Assembly: GCA_017562135.1 (NCBI GenBank)
Contig: QEYB01000952.1
Location: 390,063 to 454,062 of the forward strand
Source of the DNA: Dipylidium caninum
Lineage: Eukaryota; Platyhelminthes; Cestoda; Cyclophyllidea; Dipylidiidae
Direction of reading: 5' to 3'
Length of the DNA stretch: 64,000 nucleotides
The translations under genes were made by a program, and so were the position numbers. Numbering within the stretch: position 1 is the stretch's first letter; every line of letters starts with the position of its first letter. The notes beneath the pieces were generated by a model. It was not told the origin of the DNA. It was given only the letters and a program-made list of their open reading frames with translations, and ran no database searches. Shown in pieces: positions 28,501-40,500 of this stretch.

Positions 28501-31500
28501 ACACCGCTCCATATCGCCGCCCACTGTGGCAATACAAAGGTCGCTCAAGTCCTTCTTGACCATCGCTGCGACCCCAATCTCCGCGCATTTGTAAGTCAGC
28601 ACCCCATGAACAGCACTTCATGAGTGTCTGAGTCCAGTGGGTAAACTCTCCGCATAACCGGGGCCCTACCGTCTGGAAGCGTCTTTTGTGTCTACCCCAA
28701 AGACTGCAGATGTGGAACACGACTTAGTGAGGCCCAGCGGTTACAGTACCTGTGTACACGGCAACATTCACGAGCATAGTCGCCCAGTAATGATCATAGA
28801 GACGCAGCCGAGCTGTTGTCATTGGGTGAATCACAAAGCTTTGAGCGTAGGTAGTCTTAGGTCATTCAAGTGCTCGTGGTCAGCCTGGTCTCGCGTTCCT
28901 AGACCTTCTGCAGAACCACCTATGGAACAGAAAACGTCGCTGTGAGTCGCTCTTTGCAGTTGTCCATGCTATCAGGCTCAGCATAGCTGCCAGATCCGCC
29001 GCATACGTGGTGGAGGTAGAAACATTGCGCGATTGGCGGACCGCACTGAATTGCTTAGCTATGTTTATTTTGCTTTGTAGAACGGTTTCACCCCTCTTCA
29101 CGTGGCGTGCAAAAAGATGAAAATTAGAATTATAGAATTGCTGCTCAAAAAAGGCGTCACCGTTGACGCCACCACCCAGGTAATCCGCCCTTCCGCCTTT
29201 CATTTCGCGCTTTCATCAGAGCCGGGCTGCCTCGAGGCAGAAGTCGGGCTAAAGGGTGTGGTGATAGCAAGGTCTAGGCTACGGCCTACTGATACCCTCG
29301 AGTCGGCGTCGTGGGACCTCCTCTTCCCTCCCAAACTATGGGTCATTTCTAGCGTCCCGCATAGGTGAATACGCAGGGGCCCACGATCAGGTGCAACCCC
29401 CCTGCGTCCCCAAAATCTCCGAGGCTGTGGTCAAATTTTCGACTGTTTCACAAGCCATGGCTCCAGTCTGGCTTCTGATTACCCCGATTAAAGCGCATGC
29501 TGCATGCAGATAAGCGCTGGAAGCACTCTGCCCACCAGTAGCCCCAAGAGTGTATCGGAACTGAGGGAGCCGCCCGGGGGGTGGCGCAATACACCGGCTG
29601 CACGACTGAAATTAGCAACGAAGACTAGACACATTTAAGGTGGATAGAACAAAACGCTCGGCATGGCCACCATTGGGTAGTAGTGGGAGAATGACATTTC
29701 AGTTGGGGGAGGTGATCACGAGCAGGTGACAGCTAATGACACTTTTTTCCTCTATGTCAAGGCTGGTCTGACGCCGTTACACGCGGCAGCCTTTGTCGGG
29801 TGTTCTGAAGCTGCGAGCCTGCTTCTACAGCGCGGAGCCAATGTAAATCAAGTGACGATGCGTGGCGAAACACCCCTTCACTTTGCAGTCCGTGGACGTC
29901 ATGTCGAGACAATTAAACTGTTGCTCAAAAACTCAGCCTCTGTCAATGCTAAAGCCAAAGTAAGCGGGTCATCTGTCACATCCTCTTCGGTTCTTTTATT
30001 TAAGGCGGTTGTCGGCGCGTTTTGCCTTGTGGGTCATTAACATCGCATGTGCTCTGGAGCAACGGGTAACTTCAGAATCCTTAGCGACGAGCAGAGCCTA
30101 TGGGTGCTCACACCCATTTGTCTATTAGGCCACTTAGTCTTGCCTGGGCAAGTGAGGAGTCAGCAGCTCGTCGTCGTCGCCCTTTCCCAAGTGACCATCG
30201 CAAGAGAGAGCTCTTTTGATTAGTTTGCACGCGGATGAACGGGAACCGACCCCATTTGTCTCATGGACTTACGGCAGTGTTTGCGTGAGCTTACTCGGGA
30301 CTAACGAGAATAGTGACTGGTTCACCGACAGATCGTCAAAGTGATAGGTGGGGAAGGGACTTGTATCAGGCCACCTTATATTTGCTCATTCTGCCGCGTT
30401 ATGAGGGCTGCTAGCTGCAAAGCTTAGGAGTGATATTTGAACAGGAAAGCCGAGAAATCGTTCTCCATGAAGTAAGAGATATTGCTAAAATTGGTTTGAG
30501 AAAAGTCTTTTCGAAATTCTTGTCTGACATATTTTTTGGTGCACCTAAGTCTAGAAAGCCAAGATGGACACGTTCGAAAAGATTCTAGCGCTTGGAAGTG
30601 AGACGAGAGCCATCTTTAACTACTGGCCTCATAAAATCTTAGTAGCATTCACGCATGCCCATCCGAATGGTTCTTCGACCACGCATTTGGTTAACCGTGA
30701 AAAAATGTGGCGGCATCGTAGGTGCCTCCGATGGTGCTGCTCTTTAGCCTCCATTGCTGATTCTCCTCACTTCTACACGAAGCATTTAAACTGTGCAGCC
30801 GCGAGTGTCTCGTGGGCATCCCGAGTGGTCCCTTTAAGCCGTGCCTACTGTGGGCTTCTTAGTACAAATTTGCGGCGACATTCGACTGTTACTGGATTTA
30901 ATTTTGTTTCAACGTGAGCCAGAGCGTGCACTGCGTTGGGGTGAAAAGCCTGAAGGGTGTGGAACTGAATTAGGCTCGGTAAGCAAGAATGTCCGAGTCT
31001 GCGATTGGGGAGATGCACTACCAACGCCCCAAGTGGGCAAACGCAGAGACTGTGGCGCCTGGAGGCAGTTGGCGGCGATTTGTTCTTGATATAAGTTGAG
31101 GATGAATCACATCCTTGCGCGCGTGTGGAGCGCTTGTAGCTGGCAGAGCGGTATATCTAAGGGGATATTTATGGCAAAAACAACTATCTCCGCATGTGAA
31201 AACAGTCTGCACGAAATGCATTGGACTTATTTAAAACGGTGTGAAAAGGGTGCAGATCCCCTCCAACTCGACAATATACAGGAGCTTATTCGTCTCAATT
31301 ACAATATTCCCCTCTCTTTTGTTGTTTTCCCGATTTAATGGTGCTACTCCCCTCCCCAGGAACAGGCGACGCCTCTGCACATAGCCTTGCGGCTGAAGGA
31401 TCCAGAAATCGTGAAACTTTTGATTGACGCCGGGGCGGATGTTCAATCGGAGGCCCGCGGAAAGCACCAACCCATCCATCTCGCTGCAAAAGTCGGCGAT

Positions 31501-34500
31501 GTTGACATCATTCGTTTGATTGTTGCAAAGGGCGCCCAAAGTGAAGCCCACACAAAGGTACGCAACATTTTTTGCTCCCTTTTGCGTCTCAACTGTGATT
31601 TTTCACCTGGATTGATCATTAGCTTCACGTTCCACAAAGGAATTATCCACATCCGGTTTGTAAGCCTTGCTATAAGGCATTTGATCACGTCCTATTCCGC
31701 TACGACGACGGAGCCGCCTTTTAGCGCAGACTATCCTAATCTAGTCTGGCGGCGTTGTTGTGGCTATGAGAGCTGGCTTGTGAACTCGCTTGGGAGCAAA
31801 TCATTTTCCACCCGGGTAGCTTCACACAGCTTCGAATTTGAACCCGCCCAACCTTGTGGCTCCGTTGAGAATTAGAATGAACCGGTCGCAGTGGATGGAG
31901 CAGTTAGGAAGACTGAAGTAGCCCTTCCTTTAAACCTTACTTTGAACGCCTCAAGTCATTGTTGTGGCTACCAGCGCCTACATCTGCGCGCGAGTTAGAC
32001 TTATTAATGTGAATTTGTCGGGTGGATTAGTTTAAAACTGTCTCCAATTAGCGACTCAAATGCCCTCGGTTTTGGGATCCGTGTTTTCGATGTCGAACGG
32101 AAACAGTCAACATGCCTAATTCTGCCATTGCGATCATACCCGGGTGCTTTATGTCGTTGCATGACTGGACCGGACACGGGTGAGGCGTTGAGCGGAATGC
32201 GACAGACTCGCTTGCGAGGAGTCACCGATCCCCTCCTCGGCCGCACCACACTGAGGCAGCATAGTAACTTGGACTTCCTGTTCCCTTTTAGCGTGGTTAC
32301 ACCGCTCTGCATATAGCCACAAAGCATGGGAAAACAGATGTGATGAACTACCTCATAAATGAAGCTAAAGCCGACGTTAACGCCACAGCAAGGAATGGAT
32401 TGATGCCCTTGCACGTAGCTGTCTACTACGAGTTTCCACAGGTAAGAAGATCTTCCATTTTTCCTTATCCACCACGTTTTGCGCACATGGCCACGATGAA
32501 TACTTGTGTCAGAAGTCGCGATCGGCCCTCCGTGGCCTCGTCGTTTATCGCACCAACGTGCGCCTCACGTTTTTCATCCGGTGCGGTGCCAACTCGCCAT
32601 GGCACGACTGGGGCACCCACCCACACACGTCTCCACGACGCACGCGTCACAGTCCTGCGGGAATTTCGGTGCCTTTTAGGCTGTCGAGTTGCTGCTATCC
32701 CACGGCGCAGATGTGATAGCCAAATGCAAAAACGGATTTACACCGCTTCACTTATCTGCTAAAATGAAGACCCCACAAATTGCCACTATTCTGCTCAAAG
32801 CCAAGGCTCCGCCGGACTGCGTGTCCCAGAACGGTTATTCAGCTCTCCACCTAGCGTCTTTAGAAGGTGATTTCGAAATTGTCCGCACGCTGGTGGATGA
32901 CTACGCCGCTCAAGTCAATCTCTGTGCAAACGTCAGTCCTTCTTCCCCCTCTGCTGTAAACCGAAAGTCTACTTTCGACGGCAAGTAGACTTACTTTATC
33001 ACTTTCCTTTACAGGATGCTTTGACGCCGTTGCATCTGGCGACACAGGCCGGACGCTTGGACGTCGCCGAATTCCTCTTAGCTCACGATGCTGATCCGAC
33101 AAAGCGGACGAAGAATGGTTACACAGTACTTCACGAGGCGGCTTACAAGGGGAGCGCTCCGCTGACCAAACTGCTCCTGGCCCAACCTGGTAGGGAGATG
33201 ATGATGAACAGTCGGACGATTATGGGCTGCACACCTCTGCATCTGGCCGCCCAACAGGGCTACGCGCAAGTCGTGGACTTACTTCTAGCCGCAGGAGCCG
33301 ACCCGAACAGTCGAACTATGGTAGGCGTCGCTTTGAAAAAAGCCTAGTTGAATGCTTTGAGGAGGGGACAGTCAACCGACCAACAATTTAAACGATGATG
33401 TCAAATGGAGTGCCACCGAATTATTCTGTAAAAAGTAATCGTCAGCTGCGGCATAGAGCTCGACTCTACAATCACCACTCAGCAAAGATGATTGTAAGGT
33501 GGAGGGCCACCAGCTTGAAACCCTTCAGGGTTGGGGCACAAGCTGTGCCCCATGACGTGGCGGCTCTGTCCGTTTCTTAAATGTTGCGAATGAACCGCAT
33601 TGCCACGGCATTGTTTTTTTCCCGTTCCGTTAATGCTTGGCGCAGCTTGTGTTCACGCGCACCGCTTCAGGGCTTTTTTGGCTGCGACCCGCCTTGTTTG
33701 AAGCAGTGGTTCGGGAAGTGCTGCATCTCAAAAGGTGGAGAGCGACACTCTGGTCGCGGAAGAAAGTCAACGTCCTTGAAAGATTAACGCATGTAGCCCA
33801 CGCCACTACTTGTTGTATGCTTTGCGCGAGATGCAGCGCGTTCAGTTCGCTCGCCTTTGTGTTGTTAAATAACCCACGGATCCATGCGTTCCACTTCTAG
33901 AGGTTAGAACTCAAAAGCTTAAGATTTATGTTTAGGACTGAGTCAAGTGTGTTGACATGACCTGTGTAGACGATAACACCTCCAGAAGAAGCAAAGGAAT
34001 GCATGGAGATTGGAAATGACTCTACGATGCTGAGAATATAAGTCATTTCTACTTAGACAAGAAGCATTCTGTTGTCGCCAAGGATGTTATTTCAGTGACT
34101 TTACTCTCCTCCGCTGAGGGCAAACTCTTTTGTACCGGTTATAGCAAGGCTGGACAGCCGCCCAGGTTGCGAGGCGACAACACTACCCCAGCATATTTGA
34201 AAGCCTTTCGAGGGTGACCACCGCGGTATCAGACTGGGATTCGCCGAGCCTCGAAGGCGCCAGTGCCGACGGTCTCTCGCAAGGCGATCCCCAGTTGGTC
34301 GATGGCTCCATGCTACTGGACTCGCCGGCCCAAATGCTCGGCAGTGTAAATATGATCGAGAGTGAGGACGAAAGTGAGCAATCCCCCCTATTCCTCTCTC
34401 CTCTTTTTCCATGTCCTTTCAGTGTTGTCGATCGCTTGTGCTACGATGTCCACTCCATCGTCGGTTATTTTGTTGCCAGGACCACCACTACAGAGTTTCG

Positions 34501-37500
34501 ATGCTCATAGAGGGAAAGCGTTGGGTAATTGCCGATCGTCTGACAGTACGACTCCTTGCGGCTCGAAAAATAGACTGGAGCGCCTTGCACCAAGGCAATG
34601 CCACTTGCAGAAGGCCATCACAGGTCTCGTTGGCAACCAAGATGCGTTCTGTGCTGGAAAAAAATTAACTGATTCTATTGGTCAATAAACAATGTTCAAA
34701 TTTCACATTGTCTTCACCAAACGAACATTTCACCAGTCTAGAGAGACTATTTTGCGGATTCTGAGCCTCGTTAGGTGAGAGTATCTTATGGAAAATCCAA
34801 ACCATGGAAAAAAGGAGGTCCTTCTTCACTTCAGCCTATTAAGATTGCGCTGAGTTTTTGTCGGAGGCGACTCAGTCGTACACATGAACGAGTTGCATTC
34901 GGGACGCTTCTGCCAGATTAACACCCTAAAGGGAACTGACTGCATGATTTTCTAGTCCCCACGTGTTGTTACGTGTTAACGTTGTCTTGCATGCAGGTGA
35001 CCAACTAATCTCCACCCCTGTCATAATGCGACGTTCTTCCGGAGGTCGGCGAAAAGGTAAAAACAGTGTTTTTCTGCTCCAAACTCGTACATCATATCGG
35101 TCTAATCGTCGTGCTCACCATTGACTGTTGCAGCGTCTGAGGGCGAAGTCTCCCTCTTCACGTCGCCTTCGTACCATCTGCTCTGCGAGCAAATGGAGTA
35201 CACGCGGGCACACAAAGGTATCCGCCCCCCCCACCTAATCCTCCTTCCTTTTTGCTCTTGCCAGTGCCCCTCGAGGACACGAACCTGCCTGCTACGCCTT
35301 CTCCGGTTAAACGCCTAAAGCGGCCAGGCAGTTTGAGCACCGGCACGAGTAAATCAAATGTTGTAATCCTGGGTGTCACGAAGTGGTCTTTGTTGTCACC
35401 ACAGATACACTGCATGCACCGGGTTGTGAGGGAAGAGGAACTTTTTCCCCATCAGCCCCGACCACTCATTGACATTTGAGCCTTAGTTGCCTTATGGCTG
35501 AGTTAAGCTTTGGAGGGCCAGTGATTAACCCTTAAACGACCGGATAGAGGAAAAAGAGAAAATGATGCTACTGATTCACTTCTCGGAAACTTCCCGGCCC
35601 TCACCTCGCCACCGCTTGTGTCTGCTACGTCGCTCTCCCTGCCGCCCAACGAGCGATGCATTGGCAACGTCCGGACTGTTGCTCCAAGCTCGTGCCCTGT
35701 ACATGCAGGGGAGGAAAGGAGATGGGATGCTGTTGTCGGCCTCTTGTTACCATTTTTTACGTCAATATCTGTTCACCTGCACGCAGAAACACTTTGTACA
35801 TTTCCAGGTGAACCGAAGATTCGAATCAGCGCTCATGACAGCACAATGGAAGAGCCAACCCGTGGTTCAGACTTATTGGTACGTCCGCGGAAGGTCACAA
35901 CCACGTGACTACCCATTTCTCATGCTAGACACTTTCATGCCAAGTGCATTTGGCATTGACACCGAGTCTCCCACCTCCTTTAGGGTACCTCAACGCTGTC
36001 CACTCGGAAGTCCGAGGTCGAAATTTCGGCGACAACTCCGCTCGATTCCAGTGAATGGGAAGCTTTTGAGGCGGAGCCGATTCATGCTATTTGCAAACCA
36101 GTGAAGGCGGGGTAAGATAACATGCTGGCAGGCTTGACTTGGCCTACTCGATAACACCTTCTGAGTTGTTGGCAGCGACTATTAATGCATGCATTTTCGG
36201 AGTTTAGATTGGCACCCAAGCATCAAACTGATACTTTTATTTTGCTGCGAGGTAACAAGCTTGAATTAGTTTAATGCCTCAAGTGTTTCGTGTCTGTCTG
36301 CCTTAGATTTCTCGTATCTTTCCTTGTCGACGCGCGAGGAGGTTTCGTGGAGGCCAAGAGGCGTCCGGACCTCCGATTTCTTATCCCTCCTCACGCCATT
36401 TCCAGTCCAACGCGAATAATCTGCCGATTGCTGCGCCCGGATCGCGTTTCTCGACTGCCTCACCTGAACGATGGAGACGCCTTTGCTTGCAGGCAAGTCA
36501 CCAAACTGGTGTCCCAGCCTCTCATTACCGCCCCATCAGAGTTATTTGACGAAGATGCTTCTGCCACTCCACTCTAGAATAATCGAAATGTCGCCCAGCA
36601 GTGTACGCTTTGACGGCCCAATTCTCCTCGAGGTGCCTCATTTTGCCTCCATCCAGGGCCGTGACCGCGAGGTAATCACTTTGCGATGTGACCACGGGGA
36701 TTCGTGGAAAGCTCATCCACTCGAAGCCTCTGACCAATCAGTGCAGGATGCCCTTGGGGTCGCATTCGGTAGGTTCTCGCAGACTCGCCAATACATGACG
36801 ATTCTAACGCGGGTTGGGTATCACTCTTCCCATTCACTATTGAAATTATTTTGTTATATTGGAACTGATCGGGGGCAAGTCAAGCTAACTGGCTCCTTGA
36901 TCGCTTTCAGGTAAAATAGAACCTTTAGTTTCGCTCCGTGAGCGTCGAATCCAACGCATCCTGATATCAGATGTGCCGCGATTCTTCGCTCTCATTTCGC
37001 GTTTCCGCCAAGAAATAGCCCTAATCGGCCCAGACGGTGGTTTACTCACGTCTACCGTCGAGTCCAAAGTACAGGCTGTCTTCCCAAAGGGTGCGCTGCA
37101 AAAACGCATCAAGGTTGGCCTTCAGGTAAATCCGAAATTCCTCGGCGCTTTGACCACCCCTCGACCTGCAAATACTGTCACGCGACTTAGTCTATTTAGC
37201 AGGGAAGCCTGCGTCCTCCCTCTTCTCAACATTAAACACTTAAAAATCTTTCGTTTAACCCATGCAGCACTTGGATTCATGTCTACTTCCCAAATAACCT
37301 CCTGTAGAGATGACGATACGCATCGGTTCACCTTCATTCCCTCAGTTGAAAGTGAAATTAATTGCATATTCAGGCCCAAATGATCCCGCCATTCCTTGTG
37401 AACAAAGTGGTGGGCAATCAAGCTGCCTTCTCTCCGGTGGTCACACTGGAGCCACGTCGACGCAAATTCCACAAGCCGATAACCGTCACCATCCCGTTGC

Positions 37501-40500
37501 CGCGACAACCTCCCAAAGGGGTGCATAAATCGGATCCGCTGCCCCCAAGCCTCCACCTCCTCTGCTCCATCACCGCGGGCTGTGCACCAGCCACGTGGGA
37601 GGATATCACAGGCTCGACCACGATGACGCGTCACAAGGACTGCATCTCCTTCACCACCACTGTCTCTGCCAGGTTAGCTCTCCCCTCTCCCCTCTCCCCT
37701 CTCCCCTCTCCTCCTCCATCTCACGCTTTTCGGCTCCTGGGCACGTCGGTCTTTCGCTGAATGCAATTTTTTCGTTATCAGCGCTTTTATCTCCTTCTTC
37801 TAGACTATGGCTCGTGGACGCACAGGGTATCAAGAATGTGGCAGAAATGGCCAGTCGAGTCTACCGGGAGAGTATAATTCCACCCTATGTAGGAAGATTT
37901 GCCGTATACGCACGATTGCCCGAGGACCGCCAGGCAATTGAAGCTAATGAGGCTGCCGCTGTTGCAACAGCCATATCAACGTCGTCGACTGAACCTATCG
38001 CAACAACTACTTCGACGGTCTCGCGAATAAGACGCAAGGTTTTCCATCCTACTGATGCAGAGCTCCGCTGTGTTTGCCTTATCGACGACGTACCCGAAAA
38101 GACACTGGAACGGCAGGAAAAGTTCCGCTTGGTCGCTGTTGGTCCTTTAACTGAGGTATTTCTTAACATTTATTTGCGTGCTCTATCCGCATAAGGCCGT
38201 GAAAATTGTAAAAAATATGCATATTTTTACTTATTCACCATAGTCACTCATATTTTGCGAAAGACGCGGGGTGAATGCCAATACCTTCTACTTTTTAGAT
38301 AATGGACTCGAAAACCTATTGGTTGGAGACAGTTGGTGATATTTCTGCGTACCCAGCGCATGCTGGCCAGTTGAGCTTGGATGTACAGGCCTTTCAAGAG
38401 AATCGTCTAACCTATCCCGTTAGGGTGCGTCGACCCACAATTTCTGACACAGTCCCCGTGGGTCACTTTCGCGTATACCGCGAGCCGCGCCAGGGTGCCA
38501 GAGCTGCAGCTGCCCTCGACGACGAGCAGCCCCTCACAGACCTTGAAATCCGTATGCCCGGCGATGATCACGAAGGAAAATGGCTTGGTAGGAGACTGCA
38601 CAGTAGCACCAGAAACCGGTTGAGACAGTGCGGACTAAATTCGCATACACTTTGCTGTAGATACTTCGGCCTCGGCGGAACTATCAGTCAAGGCGGTGTG
38701 GCCCTATTTCGACGTGAGGGAAATTGCACTGCGCACGGGCGCACGATGGCCGCAGTTGGCAAAGGAATTGGGCCTCTGCCCCGAGGACATCGCGATGGTT
38801 GCAAAGGAGCCGTTGGAGGGCGACCAGACCGGCCTCAATGCCGATGTCGCACGCTGTGAGCACATGCTAGCGCTGTGGACGCAGCGCTGCGCCGCCGAAG
38901 GCGATGCTTCCCCTGAAAATTTAGGTTGGTTTTGGTGGCGATTCCTCCTACTCCTTACTAGGCCTAACATTGTGGCAAACGCTTGCATTCACGCGATCTC
39001 TGATGGTAATTAGAGTTGTTAGGGGTCTGAACTTATTTTTCCAATGAAATTAAAACAAACCCGTGCTATTCAAGGGATTATAGGGTGTAAAGAAGACGGC
39101 GACGTCGAGGCTGATGTTGAGATAGAAGCTGTTCTCGATGGTGAGCAGGAGTCCGAGCGTCAATGATAAGGTGGAAATGCAGATGTCGAAGTTGATTAAT
39201 TAATTTAGCTATTGCATTGTTTCCATGTCGGATCCTCTGTGTCAGCATCCCCATGGCAGAATGTGGAGTGTGCTCCTACCGCAGTACTGAATAGCTGCTG
39301 CACGAGTAGACGTTGAAGGCTGCGGATAGATTAGTTAAAAAGGGCATTGGAATGTGACAGTAGAATGCGAGCGAGATTCTTCGTTTAAGGTAATGGCGTC
39401 GTGGTATTCGAATGCAACGGGAGAGCTGGTAACCAACTGTGATGTTCCGGTGACAGTTTACACAGACCCCTGCAAGGCTATGATACCGGACCGCCACCAC
39501 CTAGAACACAAGCCGCACCTTTATTATTATCCGCCGACCAACTTTGTATGTCGGTAAAATTTTAATAAGGTCTTCCCACCGATTACCATGCGACATGCAA
39601 CATCTGGGCATCTAGACCACACCCTGTCTCCTGGCGTAATTAGAGGCGGAGTCGGTGTCCAGTCTGTAAGTGGACGAGGGTCTGACTGCGGGCTGTGCTA
39701 CTGCACATTAACAGTTTGACCGCCCACCCCTTAAGATCATTGACGCAGGTGAGAGGTTTCCTCACTCAATCACCCTTTTGGACCCATTTTAACTTCCGCT
39801 TAGCCTCCTCAAACTTTACAAGAAAGTGAACTGGGGGCAAGGAGCTGGTTCTTGTTGGCAGGCTGCACCCCTATTTGAAGTGAAAGAAAAACGTCTTGTT
39901 CGCATAAAATAGTAAAAAAATTGAAATCGAAGTAATAAAGTGTCTTCAAATTCTCCCAAGTCCATGTCTTCGAGGTTCCTTCAAGTAGCGTTGCGCACCA
40001 CTGATTTTAATTTAGTCGTCCGAGTGACCAAGGCCCTAGAGAGAATGGACATCAATGCGGATGGTGCGTTGAACGCTCTGGACATTAAGCCGGTCTGTTC
40101 ACGGGTGCACCACATTGACGACGAGACGACCTCATCCAAGGCGCCCTCTGGAGTGCATCCTATCCAGTTGATTAGCGCGATCTCCACGCAACATCCTCCG
40201 ACGCCTCCATCGTCGCTGACGGCGGCAGGCAAAACCGTCGACGCGGTTGCTAGTGCTCCAGCTCCCGTCAGTAAGTCAGTTGCGCTTGACACAGCGAGTA
40301 TCAGCCAGTGAAACCGACTTTTCGATCGTGTTGGCGTGATATAATAAGTTCACCTTGGAGGTGTCGCTGTAGTTATGTGGTGCATGGTAGAATTGTCAGC
40401 GATTGACTTAATTAGAGTTATGATTTAATCAAAGTCTTTACGCTTCGTGTCTTAGGTGAATACGACCGCGACGGGCTCTGGTCGGAGTCTCCAAGCTCCC

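Larger units (their letters stand above)
22236..33014 (+). other. ANK: Introns between the ankyrin-repeat exons
   Basis: Intron lengths in order are 1,006, 944, 1,856, 506, 623, 637, 490, 582, 1,400, 734, 238 and 83 bp. All use GT-AG ends and start and finish in phase 0. I see no transposon, RNA gene or other exon inside them. Short open frames in them have no recognisable motif. This entry spans the listed exons and describes only the intervening sequence. Confidence 0.8.

Noticed and set aside
35525..35807. Open frame continuous with the 35,808 exon
   Set aside because: A weak resemblance to the ankyrin linker exists, but there is no convincing acceptor upstream, and the last 60 bases look like an intron 3' end with a pyrimidine-rich ATTTCCAG. 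Mentioned under that exon instead.
39084..39140. Possible acidic 57-bp exon, phase 1/1
   Set aside because: Would insert into the death domain between ENL and its last helix. Kept only as a possible cassette, not annotated as a default exon.
39354..39557. 67-codon frame with a Tyr/His-rich end in the death-domain intron
   Set aside because: No good acceptor and donor in phase, and no recognisable domain.
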